Notes: a model not told the origin generated them from the sequence alone. A stretch of DNA of 64,000 nt from Pseudanabaena sp. Salubria-1 (GCA_023336205.1 JALQCR010000034.1:1-64000); one strand, 5' to 3'; shown: positions 17,588-27,061, counted from the stretch's first letter. Numbers and translations are program-made.

Positions 17588-17887
17588 TCATCTATGCATT
17601 GCTTCGCAATTATTTAGTATTTTTTCAGCATGAGCAATCAAACATTTTGAGTCATTAATCAATCCCTGAGGAGAGTATGTGACTTTGCGGTTACTCATTA
17701 GTTTTTTAGCTTCAGCTATCAAGTACTTTGATTCATACATTAATGCTTGATGCGATGGTGATTGTATAAGCGGCTGATAACTTTCATGCTGTGAATGAGA
17801 AAATCCCTCGATAATAGAGCGCTCCGTCATATGGTTAGAAATATCAATATTTGCGTTTGGAAGAACTTCTGCTTTGTCGTAATTCAT
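17588..17887 (-). CDS. Hypothetical protein with internal helical repeat
   Basis: Protein of 99 residues with no recognised domain, signal peptide or membrane segment. The C-terminal half has two similar 22-residue units: HQALMYESKYLIAEAKKLM and PQGLINDSKCLIAHAEKIL, consistent with a helical hairpin. It starts at ATG 17887 and is flanked by an IS1595 element on one side and metalloprotease genes on the other. The repeat suggests a genuine gene rather than a chance ORF, but nothing can be said about function. Confidence 0.5.
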   Translation of the reverse strand: MNYDKAEVLPNANIDISNHMTERSIIEGFSHSQHESYQPLIQSPSHQALMYESKYLIAEAKKLMSNRKVTYSPQGLINDSKCLIAHAEKILNNCEAMHR

Positions 17888-17925
17888 AATATTTATCTAA
17901 TTTTTTAAGTAGTGTTACAGTTTTA

Positions 17926-18010
17926 GGACTTACGCAGTAGCCCTGCAATAAATTGCAGGCTGAAAGCTTAAACCCGCTTTAAAGGGTTGATTAGAGGGAT
18001 TCTTTTAGTC
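17926..18010. repeat. Partial palindromic repeats (MITE-like remnants)
   Basis: Begins with TTTAGGACTTACGCA, matching the terminal repeat of the element at 19848. A CCTGCAATAAATTGCAGG hairpin follows, then an AACCCGCTTTAAAGGGTT stretch like the inner part of the element at 57515. It looks like joined fragments of two dispersed repeat families. Confidence 0.5.
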
Positions 18011-18030
18011 TGCTAAAGTTAAGAACCAAT

Positions 18031-19662
18031 CTAACGCACAGCCCACAAAGAAGATGCATCGCCTAACCACCAAGGAGTTAATGAGTCACCTAGTAATTGA
18101 GAACTATCAGAAATAGAAGATGTTTGAGATTTATTACTGCCAAGAACAACATTCGACTTGGTTAGCTCAGCACCAAACTCAAGCCCTTGGCTGATTTGCT
18201 GTTGATCGAAGATTGAGAATCCATTATTCTGGAAATTTAGAAAAGGCTGAGCAGATCCCAAGTTGATGAACTTAGAAGCAGCAGATACATCCAACTCAAT
18301 GGAATTTTCACCAACTAGCATCGCACCTTTAGCTTTACCCGTTAGAGCATCGATATCATCGCTATTTGACCAGTCAGTAGCATAGCCATCAAAAAGCTGC
18401 AAAAACTCGATATCACCACCCTCAATGGAGTCAAAAATCGCCTCTTCTCCAAAAGCTCCCTTAACTCCTTGCCACCAGCCGCCTGTGCGGGCAAAATATT
18501 CTTGCCACCAGCCACCAGTACGAGCATAAAGCTCTTGCCACCAGCTACCTCTGCGGGCTTCAAGTAATGGATTAGCGATCGCTTTAGGCATGTAGATGTC
18601 AGAGTTGTCGAACATCAAAGCCATGGCACTGTTGATATTTTGCGTTGTCTTTTGACTAGCAATCTGCTTAGCTTCTATTTCTAGCTGAGCATAATTGATG
18701 GTTTTATTAATACCACCTGTGGCAATATCCCAACCGATCGCATCAAAAGCAATCAAATCTAAACCTGTAATTGCGGCAGTCTGACCACGCTGAATTTCTG
18801 CGTCCATGATTCCGCCAGACTGCCAATGACTTGCTTGAAAGCCATTGCCACCTTTGGTCTTATCTACGCCACTATCAAAGCTACCAACAAAGGTCGTACC
18901 ATTAGTCCCAAGCCCAAAGTATTGATTGCCACCAACACTTAAATCTATGTTTGTTTTGCTTCCAACCCTACTTTTATTGGAATAGCGGAAAAGGTCTAGA
19001 GGGGAAGCTTCATTAACACGCTCATTTAACCCTAAACTATATTCTAAACTACTTAAATCACCAGCACCAACCCATGGGCGATCGATACTGCTTTGAAAGC
19101 CTAAAACATGACCAATTTCATGAACGGCTACACCAATAAAATCTACTGACTTGGCAGGAACTGTGTTCTGACGGTTGAAGTTATAACTCCAACTCGTATT
19201 CGTCCCAGTCAGATCGCGCATGACAATGTAACCGTCAAGGACATTACTGGCTTTAGTATCTATTCCTCTTCCTACTGACCCCACTGATTTGGCGTTAGCA
19301 CTGTTGATACTCAGTTGCCATCCCATTTTTTGTGAATTGACAAGTTGATTAGAAACAATAGCGTCATATCTCGCTTCAAATATGGGGCTGCCATTAAAAG
19401 TCTGTGTGCCAACTACTGATCGATCGGTAGTGGTGGGATCAGCATCATTTTTAAGGGCATTAGCATAGGTACTAAACAAGTAATCGTTAGAACGAGCGAT
19501 AGCCCCAGCGATGGTATTGCCAGCAAAGTCTTTTTGAACATCAACAGCAATATTGATGGTCACGTTGTCAGTTAAGTATGAAGCCCAGATTTTGCCAGCC
19601 ATCTCAAATGCAGCCATCTGAGTCTGAGATACACCTTGTGCGTAACTAAAATTAAATTGCAT
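18031..19662 (-). CDS. NF038122-type metalloprotease
   Basis: Predicted zinc peptidase of 543 residues. The zinc-binding site is AVHEIGHVLGFQS (HExxHxxGF, about residues 180-190), typical of metzincin-like enzymes. The N-terminus starts MQFNFSYAQG with FEMAGKIWASYL, which I associate with the NF038122 metalloprotease family; no classical signal peptide is seen. After the catalytic domain comes a tandem 11-residue repeat, RGSWWQELYAR and variants (three copies, about 368-400), then a C-terminal module ending in LTPWWLGDASSLW. A broken close paralogue lies just upstream (20264-22007), nearly identical at DNA level in the last ~400 bases. It has its own upstream block AAAAATTTTAAGTTGGA, also found before the paralogue. 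Substrate unknown. Confidence 0.85.
   Translation of the reverse strand: MQFNFSYAQGVSQTQMAAFEMAGKIWASYLTDNVTINIAVDVQKDFAGNTIAGAIARSNDYLFSTYANALKNDADPTTTDRSVVGTQTFNGSPIFEARYDAIVSNQLVNSQKMGWQLSINSANAKSVGSVGRGIDTKASNVLDGYIVMRDLTGTNTSWSYNFNRQNTVPAKSVDFIGVAVHEIGHVLGFQSSIDRPWVGAGDLSSLEYSLGLNERVNEASPLDLFRYSNKSRVGSKTNIDLSVGGNQYFGLGTNGTTFVGSFDSGVDKTKGGNGFQASHWQSGGIMDAEIQRGQTAAITGLDLIAFDAIGWDIATGGINKTINYAQLEIEAKQIASQKTTQNINSAMALMFDNSDIYMPKAIANPLLEARRGSWWQELYARTGGWWQEYFARTGGWWQGVKGAFGEEAIFDSIEGGDIEFLQLFDGYATDWSNSDDIDALTGKAKGAMLVGENSIELDVSAASKFINLGSAQPFLNFQNNGFSIFDQQQISQGLEFGAELTKSNVVLGSNKSQTSSISDSSQLLGDSLTPWWLGDASSLWAVR
18471..18569. repeat. Three 33-bp units encoding the WWQ repeat
   Basis: Units start at 18471, 18504 and 18537, each beginning GCCACCAGC on the plus strand and encoding an 11-residue RxGxWWQ unit on the minus strand. 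The same three units occur in the broken paralogue near 20704-20800. Confidence 0.85.
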
Positions 19663-19847
19663 TACCTTCCCGCCCCAAAAATTTTAAGTTGGACTCCCCC
19701 CCAACATCAATCTCTTAAAGACAACGGACACATACGAAACTATCTATAAATTAACTGAGTTAATAGCTAACTGAGTTAATTTCATTAATACGATAACGCG
19801 GACGTATATCTGTTGTCACTACCAAAAAGTTATTAGAAAGTTATAAA

Positions 19848-19942
19848 TTAGGACTTACGCAAAAATGATTTAAAACCTGCATTTCATCGTAGGAGCAATT
19901 CATGAATTGCCCCTACATTTCGTTCTTTTGCGTAAGTCCTAA
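19848..19942. repeat. MITE-like element, 95 bp
   Basis: Perfect 17-bp terminal inverted repeats, TTAGGACTTACGCAAAA at 19848-19864 and its complement at 19926-19942, around an inner palindrome GGGGCAATTCATGAATTGC-like core. Related copies are at 39192 (core plus one end) and 17926 (one end). Confidence 0.8.
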
Positions 19943-19950
19943 TTCTCCCA

Positions 19951-20225
19951 AAACCACAAAGAGGGTAGCGATGCTTGCGCCGTAACCCTCTTTGTGGTTT
20001 AGCCTTACAGCAATTATCCCAAATTAAGAAATGGCTACGCCATTTCTTAATTTGGGATAATTGCTGGGTCTGGTTTTTGGTTCACAAAAGTGTAGTCACA
20101 CTTTCGTGAAATGGTATTAACGATCAAACGAGCCTCAAGAAAAATTTTAAAAGCGTTGCGAAGCAACGCTTTTAAAATTTTTCTTTGGTTTGGGTTTGAG
20201 TGCAAAGCGCTGTAAATCTTATAAC
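19951..20225. repeat. Cluster of long perfect hairpins
   Basis: Three palindromes in a row: 16-bp arms at 19951-19966/19985-20000; 28-bp perfect arms at 20008-20035/20039-20066 around TAC; and arms of about 22 bp at 20138-20184 around GAA containing AGCGTTGC/GCAACGCT. Between them is TTCACAAAAGTGT...ACACTTTCGTGAA. The same modules recur near 32104, 33160, 49740 and 53349. Confidence 0.85.
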
Positions 20226-20263
20226 CATTATGCTTCAGCCAATGAAAATACAAGAAGATCAAT

Positions 20264-22007
20264 CTAGCGAACAGCCCACAAAGAAGATGCATCCCCTAAC
20301 CACCAAGGAGTTAGTGAGTCACCTAGTAATTGAGAACTATCAGAAATAGAAGATGTTTGAGGTTTATTGCTACCAAGAACAACATTCGACTTGGTTAGCT
20401 CAACACCAAACTCAAGCCCTTGACTGATTTGCTGTTGATCGAAGATTGAGAATCCATTATTCTGGAAATTTAGAAAAGGCTGAGCAGATCCCAAGTTGAT
20501 GAACTTAGAAGCAGCAGATACATCCAACTCAATGGAATTTTCACCAACTAGCATCGCACCTTTAGCTTTACCCGTTAGAGCATCGATATCATCGCTATTT
20601 GACCAGTCAGTAGCATAGCCATCAAAAAGCTGCAAAAACTCGATATCACCACCCTCAATGGAGTCAAAAATCGCCTCTTCTCCAAAGACCTCCTTAATTC
20701 CTTGCCACCAGCCGCCTCTGCGTGCAAAAAACTCCTGCCACCAGCCACCTCTGCGTGCATAAAGCTCTTGCCACCAGCTACCTCTACGTGCTTCAAGCGA
20801 TGTATCAGACTTAGGCTTATAAATATCAGTGCTATCAAACATCAACGCCATGGCATTGTTAATATTTTGCGTTGTCTTTTGACTAGCAACTTGCTTAGCT
20901 TCTCTTTCTAGCTGGGCATAATTAATGGTTTTATTGATACCACCTGTGGCAATGTCCCAACCGATCGCATCAAAAGCAATCAAATCTAAATTTGTAATTA
21001 CTGGAAGTTGCCCGCGCTGGATTTCGGCATCCATGACTCCACCTGACTTCCAGTGACTTGCCTGCTTGCCACTGCCACCCATTTCCACATTGCCACCATT
21101 CTCGAAGGAACCTAATGCAGAAGAGCCACCAAGTGAAAGGAAGGAATTTCCTCCGATCGCCAAATCATTAAGCTTCTCGTCGTTACTCCCAATCTGACTT
21201 TTTTCGGAATAACGGAACAGATCTAAGGGGGAAGCTGCATTAGCGCGATTATCTAAGCTTTTGCTGTATTCGTCACTGCTTAGGTTAGCGCTGCTAACCC
21301 ATGGACGATCCACACTGCTTTGAAAGCCTAAAACATGCCCGATCTCATGAATGGCAACACTAATAAAATCAACTGAATTTGTAGGAGTTGTGTTTTGACG
21401 GGTAAAGTTATAATCCCAACTGGTATTTGTCCCAGTCAGGTCACGCATGACAATATAACCATCAAGGACATTAGCTGAAACTGTATCTAGCCTTAGAGCT
21501 TTGGCATTAGCACTATTGACCTGTATTGCTTTGGATGCCTTTTTCTCGTCTTCAAAGTCACTACCTTTGTCAAATCTTACTTCAAACTGATCTGTATCTT
21601 TAAAGACATTAGCGGCTAAAGCTGTTCTATCGTTGTTGGAGGTTATGTCTTGGATGAGTTCAGGCTCATCTGGGTTTGAGGGGTAAATGGTACAGTATCG
21701 ATACAATTATTGGCGACATGGTAGGGCTGTAACTGTTGCTCCGAGAGGATTCTGATTACTATTAGCTGTGCTTATCCCCATGAACCCAGAAGAGCCTGAG
21801 TTCATTGCGAAAGTCTGTGAATGAATAATCATTAACACGGGAGATCGCACCGCCGATGGTATTACCAGAAAAGTCTCTTTTGACATCAACAGCAATGTTG
21901 ATGGTCACATTGTCAGTTAAGTATGAAGCCCAGATTTTGCCAGCCATCTCAAATGCAGCCATTTGAGTCTGGGATAAGCCTTGTGCGTAACTAAAATTGA
22001 ATTGCAT
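20264..22007 (-). pseudogene. Broken NF038122-type metalloprotease paralogue
   Basis: N-terminal piece 22007-21762 begins MQFNFSYAQGLSQTQMAAFE, nearly identical to the intact paralogue. The frame then changes near 21800 and meets an in-frame TAA at about 21707-21709. A long open frame (21706-20264, 480 residues) holds the rest: the zinc site AIHEIGHVLGFQS, three RxGxWWQ units and the same C-terminus ending LWAVR. Between 21640 and 21810 sensible sequence is distributed over more than one frame, so at least two indels are needed to explain it. A protein starting inside would lack the conserved N-terminus but keep the catalytic domain. I regard it as a decaying or badly sequenced duplicate. Confidence 0.75.
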
Positions 22008-22417
22008 TACTTTCTTGCCCCAAAAATTTTAAGTTGGATTTCCCCCCAACATCAATCTCTTAAAGACAAAATACACATACAAAAACTTGTATAAATTAAC
22101 CTAGCAAAATATTAACTAAGCTAATTTATATGATTACGATAATACACACATAAATATTTTGTCACTACCAAAAAGTTATCAAAAAGTTATAAGATATTCG
22201 TACATCCCAAAAATATACTCAAAACAAAAAATAGTGGCGTTTTGCGCCACCATTTTTTGTTTTGAGTAAGCAAGACTTAATATTGCTCCAGTCCAGAATT
22301 GTGGAGCTATAGCAATGTAAGACATTTATTGGTAATCTTGCGTTAACTTAAAGCAACATAAGTTCAGCAGAATCTCTAGAAATATTGATCGCAAAGTCGC
22401 GTTACCTAATCATTTTT
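22008..22417. other. Intergenic region with long palindrome
   Basis: Contains the upstream region of the broken metalloprotease (CCCCAAAAATTTTAAGTTGGA block shared with the intact copy), a 23-bp-arm palindrome at 22217-22267, and about 150 bases before the next plus-strand gene with no clear gene or RNA. Confidence 0.6.
22217..22267. terminator. Palindrome, possible bidirectional terminator
   Basis: Arms 22217-22239 and 22245-22267 pair with one mismatch around TTTTG; GTGGCG pairs with CGCCAC next to A/T tracts. It lies between divergently oriented genes, so a dispersed repeat is as likely as a terminator. Confidence 0.5.
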
Positions 22418-22693
22418 ATGGATGCTTTTAATCCAATACCCCCAGAATGGGTCGAAAAGGCTACACATGCCAATGGGTTTTGCTGTCCTAAATGTGGACA
22501 ACCACCAAGCAAGGCTAGTGCTGTGTGGGTTAATCGCCGATCGCCTGTTTATACGGAAAATCATCAACGCAAGTGGCAAGAGTTTTATCACTGTGAGTGC
22601 CAAGCAGTCTGGTGGGCTTGGAGCAACGATCGCCCACCCTCAGAATTTAGCGATCGCGCAATTCGGAACATCTATGGCGATGATCTAATCTGA
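22418..22693 (+). CDS. Hypothetical protein with Cys pairs
   Basis: Protein of 91 residues from ATG 22418 (an in-frame TTG at 22385 is less likely). Cysteines in FCCPKCGQPP (about residue 18) and YHCECQAVWWAW (about residue 62) could bind one zinc or iron ion. No signal peptide or membrane segment. It ends four bases before comEC on the same strand, so both are probably one transcript. I do not recognise a named family; the compact CxxC/CxC layout suggests a small zinc-ribbon-like fold. Confidence 0.65.
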   Translation: MDAFNPIPPEWVEKATHANGFCCPKCGQPPSKASAVWVNRRSPVYTENHQRKWQEFYHCECQAVWWAWSNDRPPSEFSDRAIRNIYGDDLI

Positions 22694-22697
22694 GCAA

Positions 22698-25043
22698 ATG
22701 AAATCGCAAGTTGTTTTAGTTTTATCTTTGTTTTTTGTGGCAGGAGCCTATGCCAGTTTTTTACCAGACTGGACAGGTTTTATTGTGGTTTTGTGCCTCG
22801 GTTTTGTCTTGTCGTTAGCGGTTCCTGCCATTTGGCGCTTAGGTCCAAAACGCTGGGTTTATCTGCTAGCAACATTAATTGCTGTTTTAGCTTGCTTTTA
22901 TGTCAAAATTCGCACGCCTCAGCCACAGGTTGAAGATATTTCTAAATATGCACCGTTATCCAATGCGATCGTGCGGGGACAGGTAATTGAAGCGCCTAGC
23001 TTGACTCGCAGCGATCGGGCAAAGTTTTTGCTAGAGGTGAAAGAGATCAATACCTCTGGAAAATTAAACATTAAAGATCTTACTCAAACGCCTACGACGA
23101 ATCCCAGCAATGCTGAAGTCAAGCCCGATGAATCTAATAAATTTGTAGCGGCTTCGGGCAAATTGTATGTAACTGTGCCATTGATCGAGTTGACAGGTTT
23201 ACGCTCAGGACAAGCAGTTGAGCTTTCAGGACGATTGTATTTGCCAAATCGCGCCGATAATTTTGGAGCCTTTGATTTTAAATCCTATTTAGCGCGTCAG
23301 GGTGTATTTGCGGGCATGAGTGGGCGATCGCTAATAGAAAAAGGTGATGCGCCTAGCTTTGGTGAATGGTGGTTTGTGAGTCGGATCGTTCGCACCCATG
23401 TGATGGGAGCTGGCGTACCAGAGGGTTCATTGCTTAGCTCGTTGGTTTTGGGTAGTCGGGCAGTAGATTTGCCAAGCGATCTAAAGGATGCTTTTATTCA
23501 GGCGGGATTGGCGGCAGTACTTGCCGCTTCAGGGTTTCAGGTGACATTGGTATTAGGTGCTGCGATCGCCTTGAGTCGGCATAAATCACTAAAGCTGCAA
23601 TTTGTGATTGGGAGCCTTTGTTTAGGCGGATATTTGCTGCTGACAGGTGCGAGCCCATCGATTCTACAAGCCGTAGTTATGGGTTTTGGTAGTTTGATTG
23701 GTTTAGTGGTGCAACGCCGTAGCCGCCCCATTATTGGTCTAATCGTTACCGCCGTTTTGTTATTACTATATCAACCACTCTGGATTTGGGACTTAGGATT
23801 TCAGTTCAGTTTTCTTGCTACGTTCGGTCTACTCACCACTTCGCGATCAATTTCCGAACGATTAGAATGGCTACCACCAACGATCGCTGAATTACTATCT
23901 GTACCGATCGCAGCTTACATCTGGACATTGCCCTTACAGCTATTAGTATTTGGGAAGCTTTCCCCCTATAGCTTAGTTGCTAATATTTTTACTACGCCAT
24001 TAGTTTCGATATCAACCTATGGCGGCATTGTTAGCGGGCTTTTAGGAATTATTTTTGTGCCAATTGGCGCAGCGATCGCTTGGCTACTCTATCCCTTGCT
24101 ACATTGGACGATTGACATCGCGCAATGGGTTAATACTTTGCCTAATGCTAGTACTAGCGTCGGTGCAATTAATCTCTGGCAAATGTTAATTGCCTATGGT
24201 TTGTTTATGGCAATTTGGTTAGTGCCTTGGTTTGGCAAAATGCAGCGTTGGACGATCGCCTTTGTTTTAGCTTGCGTAGTTTTGTTTGTCCCCAATGCGA
24301 TCGCTCAGGCAAATGTCTTTCAAGTGACATTGCCAGCTTTTAATGATGTCCCTATCATGCTGATCAAAAATCAAAATCAAACGGTACTAATCAATAGCGG
24401 CGATCAACAATTTGCCAGTTTTACATTGCAACCATTTTTACAAAAGCTTGGAGTTAATCGCATTGATTGGGCAATATCCACAGATACGCAACCTGATGTC
24501 AGCGACGGTTGGAATGCTCTGATATCTGGCTCAGTAGAGATCTCTCAGTTTCGGGATATTAGTCTCGGTGTCACCCCAAAACCTTATCAAAATCTCCAAC
24601 AAGCTCTATCTAATGCAAAAACTCCTCTAGCTTCGCTCAAGGTTGGCGAAACCTTGACGATTAATAATCAAGTAGATATTCAACTACTCAATCAATCCCC
24701 TGATGTTTTAAAAATCAAAACTGGTGAACTTACTTGGCTATTACTGCCTAATGCCGATCCTAAATCTCAACAAGCGATCGCTACCAAAAAAGATCTACTT
24801 CCTAAACTATCTGCGAGTATACTCTGGTGGACAGGTGGGCAAATAGAACCAGCTATTTTAAAAGCGATCAGTCCTAAAATTGCGATCGCTTCAGCAACTA
24901 GCGTTGTGGAAGCGATGGTCAATCAACTTTATGAAGATAAAATCAGAGTGTTTTATACAGGTCGCGACGGCGCGATCCAATGGAATCCTGACAAAGATTT
25001 TCATACCCTCCGCGATCAACAAGATACGCGATCGCCAATCTAA
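22698..25043 (+). CDS. comEC: ComEC/Rec2-family competence membrane protein
   Basis: Protein of 781 residues, multi-spanning. N-terminal hydrophobic segments and an OB-like DUF4131 region (about 1-230) precede the Competence domain (about 250-520) with LAASGFQV and LTGASPSILQAVVMG, which correspond to the family's conserved channel motifs. The C-terminal part (about 545-780) aligns with the metallo-beta-lactamase-like domain by its start (VFQVTLPAFNDVPIMLI, LINSGD), but the expected HxHxDH metal motif is replaced by TDTQPDVSDGW, so it should not bind metal in the usual way. ComEC imports single-stranded DNA during natural transformation. It is coupled to the small upstream gene (4-base gap) and followed 38 bases later by a peptidase gene. 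Confidence 0.9.
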   Translation: MKSQVVLVLSLFFVAGAYASFLPDWTGFIVVLCLGFVLSLAVPAIWRLGPKRWVYLLATLIAVLACFYVKIRTPQPQVEDISKYAPLSNAIVRGQVIEAPSLTRSDRAKFLLEVKEINTSGKLNIKDLTQTPTTNPSNAEVKPDESNKFVAASGKLYVTVPLIELTGLRSGQAVELSGRLYLPNRADNFGAFDFKSYLARQGVFAGMSGRSLIEKGDAPSFGEWWFVSRIVRTHVMGAGVPEGSLLSSLVLGSRAVDLPSDLKDAFIQAGLAAVLAASGFQVTLVLGAAIALSRHKSLKLQFVIGSLCLGGYLLLTGASPSILQAVVMGFGSLIGLVVQRRSRPIIGLIVTAVLLLLYQPLWIWDLGFQFSFLATFGLLTTSRSISERLEWLPPTIAELLSVPIAAYIWTLPLQLLVFGKLSPYSLVANIFTTPLVSISTYGGIVSGLLGIIFVPIGAAIAWLLYPLLHWTIDIAQWVNTLPNASTSVGAINLWQMLIAYGLFMAIWLVPWFGKMQRWTIAFVLACVVLFVPNAIAQANVFQVTLPAFNDVPIMLIKNQNQTVLINSGDQQFASFTLQPFLQKLGVNRIDWAISTDTQPDVSDGWNALISGSVEISQFRDISLGVTPKPYQNLQQALSNAKTPLASLKVGETLTINNQVDIQLLNQSPDVLKIKTGELTWLLLPNADPKSQQAIATKKDLLPKLSASILWWTGGQIEPAILKAISPKIAIASATSVVEAMVNQLYEDKIRVFYTGRDGAIQWNPDKDFHTLRDQQDTRSPI

Positions 25044-25081
25044 ATTATTTTCCATCTAATCAATTTAACTAATCTAAATTT

Positions 25082-27061
25082 ATGAATAAGCGATCGCTAA
25101 TTTTTCCAATTCTTCTTGCTAGCTTTACATTCTCAACTTCACCTGCGGTGGCTCAATATACAGGGCTAGGTAAAGAGAGCCTCGACCCTGCGATCCTCAA
25201 ACGCTATGCGCCTACGCCATTACCGCCAACGGTGACGAGACCAATTGAATCCATCTTGGATGTGCGATCGCCAGGGATGGGCATGGTGACACCCGACGGG
25301 AAGCGGATGTTCTTTACATGGGGAATTACGGGAACTGTGCAGGTATGGCGACTGGATGGAGCGCAAAAATTTCCTGTACAAGTGACAGGCGGACAGGATG
25401 CTACCACCATTTCAGGCATGACTCCAGACGGCAAATATTTAATCCTGTCACGCGATCGCCAAGGCGAAGAAAATCCAGGGCTATATTTACAATCGACTAA
25501 GGGCGGAGAATTAGAACTAATTCAGCACCAAGCAGGTGTGCGAACTTCACTGCAATATGTGGGCAATGACTCTCGCACGATTTATTTTAGTGCTAACGAT
25601 ATCAAACCAGACTCGGTTGTGATCTATCGCTATGATTTGCAAACCAAAAAGAAAGTGCAAATTTCTGGAGGTGATGGTATTTGGTGGATTGCTGATGTGT
25701 ATGTGAATCCACAAACAGGCGATCGCGAAAAGTTTCTCTTTGCCAAAGCCACAGGTAGCCAATCGCAAGAATATTACGAATACGATGTCAAAACTAGGCA
25801 AACCACTCCTCTGATTGGTCAGAATGAGCAGCAAGAATATAGCATTAGCTACGGCGTAAAAGCTGATGATTACCTCGTATTGACACCGAAATTTAGCGAA
25901 TTTCGTCGCCTTTATCATTACAAAGACAAAAAATTTACTCCGATCACGCCAGAGCTAAAGGCGGATGTGTCTAACTTTGAGATTGATGACCAGCGCCAAC
26001 GTATTCTCTACTCAATTAATGATGGCGGTTATACAAGACTGAAGGCGATCGCAGCCGATACCTTCAAGGAAATTAAGTTACCTGATTTTACCAACGCCGA
26101 TCAAGTTTATACAGGTTCTACAACTCGAAATGGACGCTTTACAACCATTGGTGTCGAAACTGCCAAAGCGCCTCGCCTTAGCTATGTTTACGATTGGCAA
26201 ACCCAGAAACTCACTCAATGGGTATTGCCTAGTACTCCCGAAATCGATACGAGTAAGTTTGCCGCAGCTAAACTTGAGAATTACACAACGCGGGATGGCA
26301 CATCGATTCCTATGTTTGTGTATAGCTCTCCTAAATGTGAAAACACTGCTCAAAATCCACTCGAAAAGCCATGTCCAGTCATCGTGCATTTTCATGGAGG
26401 ACCAGAAGCACAGAGTACTCCAGGATTTAATCGTTATGCACAATTATTTGTGAACGCAGGATTTGTATTTGTGGAACCAAATGTGCGCGGTAGCGAAGGA
26501 TATGGCAAAACTTGGCTCAATGCTGACAATGGACGCGATCGCCTGAAAGTAATTACCGACATCGAAGATGCATCGATTTATATCCGCAAAAACTGGCAAA
26601 TTAATGGAATCACGCCCAAAATCGGTATCGTCGGTGGGAGCTATGGAGGCTATTCTACTTTGATTGGGATGTCCAAATTTGCAGGTAGTTATGATGCAGG
26701 TGTATCCATTGTGGGGATTAGCAATCTAGTTACTTTTTTAAATAACACCGCACCCTATCGCCGCATTCTTCGTATTAGTGAATATGGCGATCCTGTCAAG
26801 GATCGGGAGGCTCTAATTGAGTTATCGCCTGTAACCTATAGCGATCGCATCAAAGCTCCTTTACTAATTATCCAAGGTGCTAACGATCCGCGTGTTCCTG
26901 TTGGTGAAGCAATCCAAATCCAAAAAATTCTAGAGCAGAAAAAAATTCCTTCGCAACTCGTCATTTTTCCCGATGAAGGTCACGGCTCTAGCAAGCGTAG
27001 CAACCAAGTTTTGGAAATTGGATACACTCTTGACTTCTTCAAAAAGTATTTACAAAAATAA
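25082..27061 (+). CDS. S9 family (prolyl-oligopeptidase-like) peptidase, exported
   Basis: Protein of 659 residues with a signal peptide (cleavage after AVAQ). A beta-propeller-like N-terminal region with TolB/DPP-type repeats (about 50-390) is followed by an alpha/beta-hydrolase domain (about 410-659). The catalytic Ser lies in GGSYGGYS (about 522), the Asp in GANDPRVP (about 604) and the His in DEGHGSS (about 636), so the enzyme should be active. VHFHGGPE marks the oxyanion-side loop. Likely a periplasmic dipeptidyl- or acylaminoacyl-peptidase. It starts 38 bases after comEC and may share its transcript. Confidence 0.92.
   Translation: MNKRSLIFPILLASFTFSTSPAVAQYTGLGKESLDPAILKRYAPTPLPPTVTRPIESILDVRSPGMGMVTPDGKRMFFTWGITGTVQVWRLDGAQKFPVQVTGGQDATTISGMTPDGKYLILSRDRQGEENPGLYLQSTKGGELELIQHQAGVRTSLQYVGNDSRTIYFSANDIKPDSVVIYRYDLQTKKKVQISGGDGIWWIADVYVNPQTGDREKFLFAKATGSQSQEYYEYDVKTRQTTPLIGQNEQQEYSISYGVKADDYLVLTPKFSEFRRLYHYKDKKFTPITPELKADVSNFEIDDQRQRILYSINDGGYTRLKAIAADTFKEIKLPDFTNADQVYTGSTTRNGRFTTIGVETAKAPRLSYVYDWQTQKLTQWVLPSTPEIDTSKFAAAKLENYTTRDGTSIPMFVYSSPKCENTAQNPLEKPCPVIVHFHGGPEAQSTPGFNRYAQLFVNAGFVFVEPNVRGSEGYGKTWLNADNGRDRLKVITDIEDASIYIRKNWQINGITPKIGIVGGSYGGYSTLIGMSKFAGSYDAGVSIVGISNLVTFLNNTAPYRRILRISEYGDPVKDREALIELSPVTYSDRIKAPLLIIQGANDPRVPVGEAIQIQKILEQKKIPSQLVIFPDEGHGSSKRSNQVLEIGYTLDFFKKYLQK

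Larger units (their letters stand above)
19663..20263. other. Repeat-filled gap between the two metalloprotease genes
   Basis: No gene is supported here. The left part is the promoter side of the intact metalloprotease. The rest is almost wholly palindromes: a 95-bp element with 17-bp terminal repeats (19848-19942) and three long hairpins (19951-20000, 20008-20066, 20138-20184). A short reading frame over the hairpins is not credible because it is made of repeat sequence. Confidence 0.8.

Noticed and set aside
19951..20262. Repeat cluster as a CRISPR array
   Set aside because: The hairpins differ from one another and are not evenly spaced by unique spacers.
20047..20292. Minus-strand frame of 81 residues
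   Set aside because: It consists largely of palindromic repeat sequence and overlaps the end of the metalloprotease remnant.
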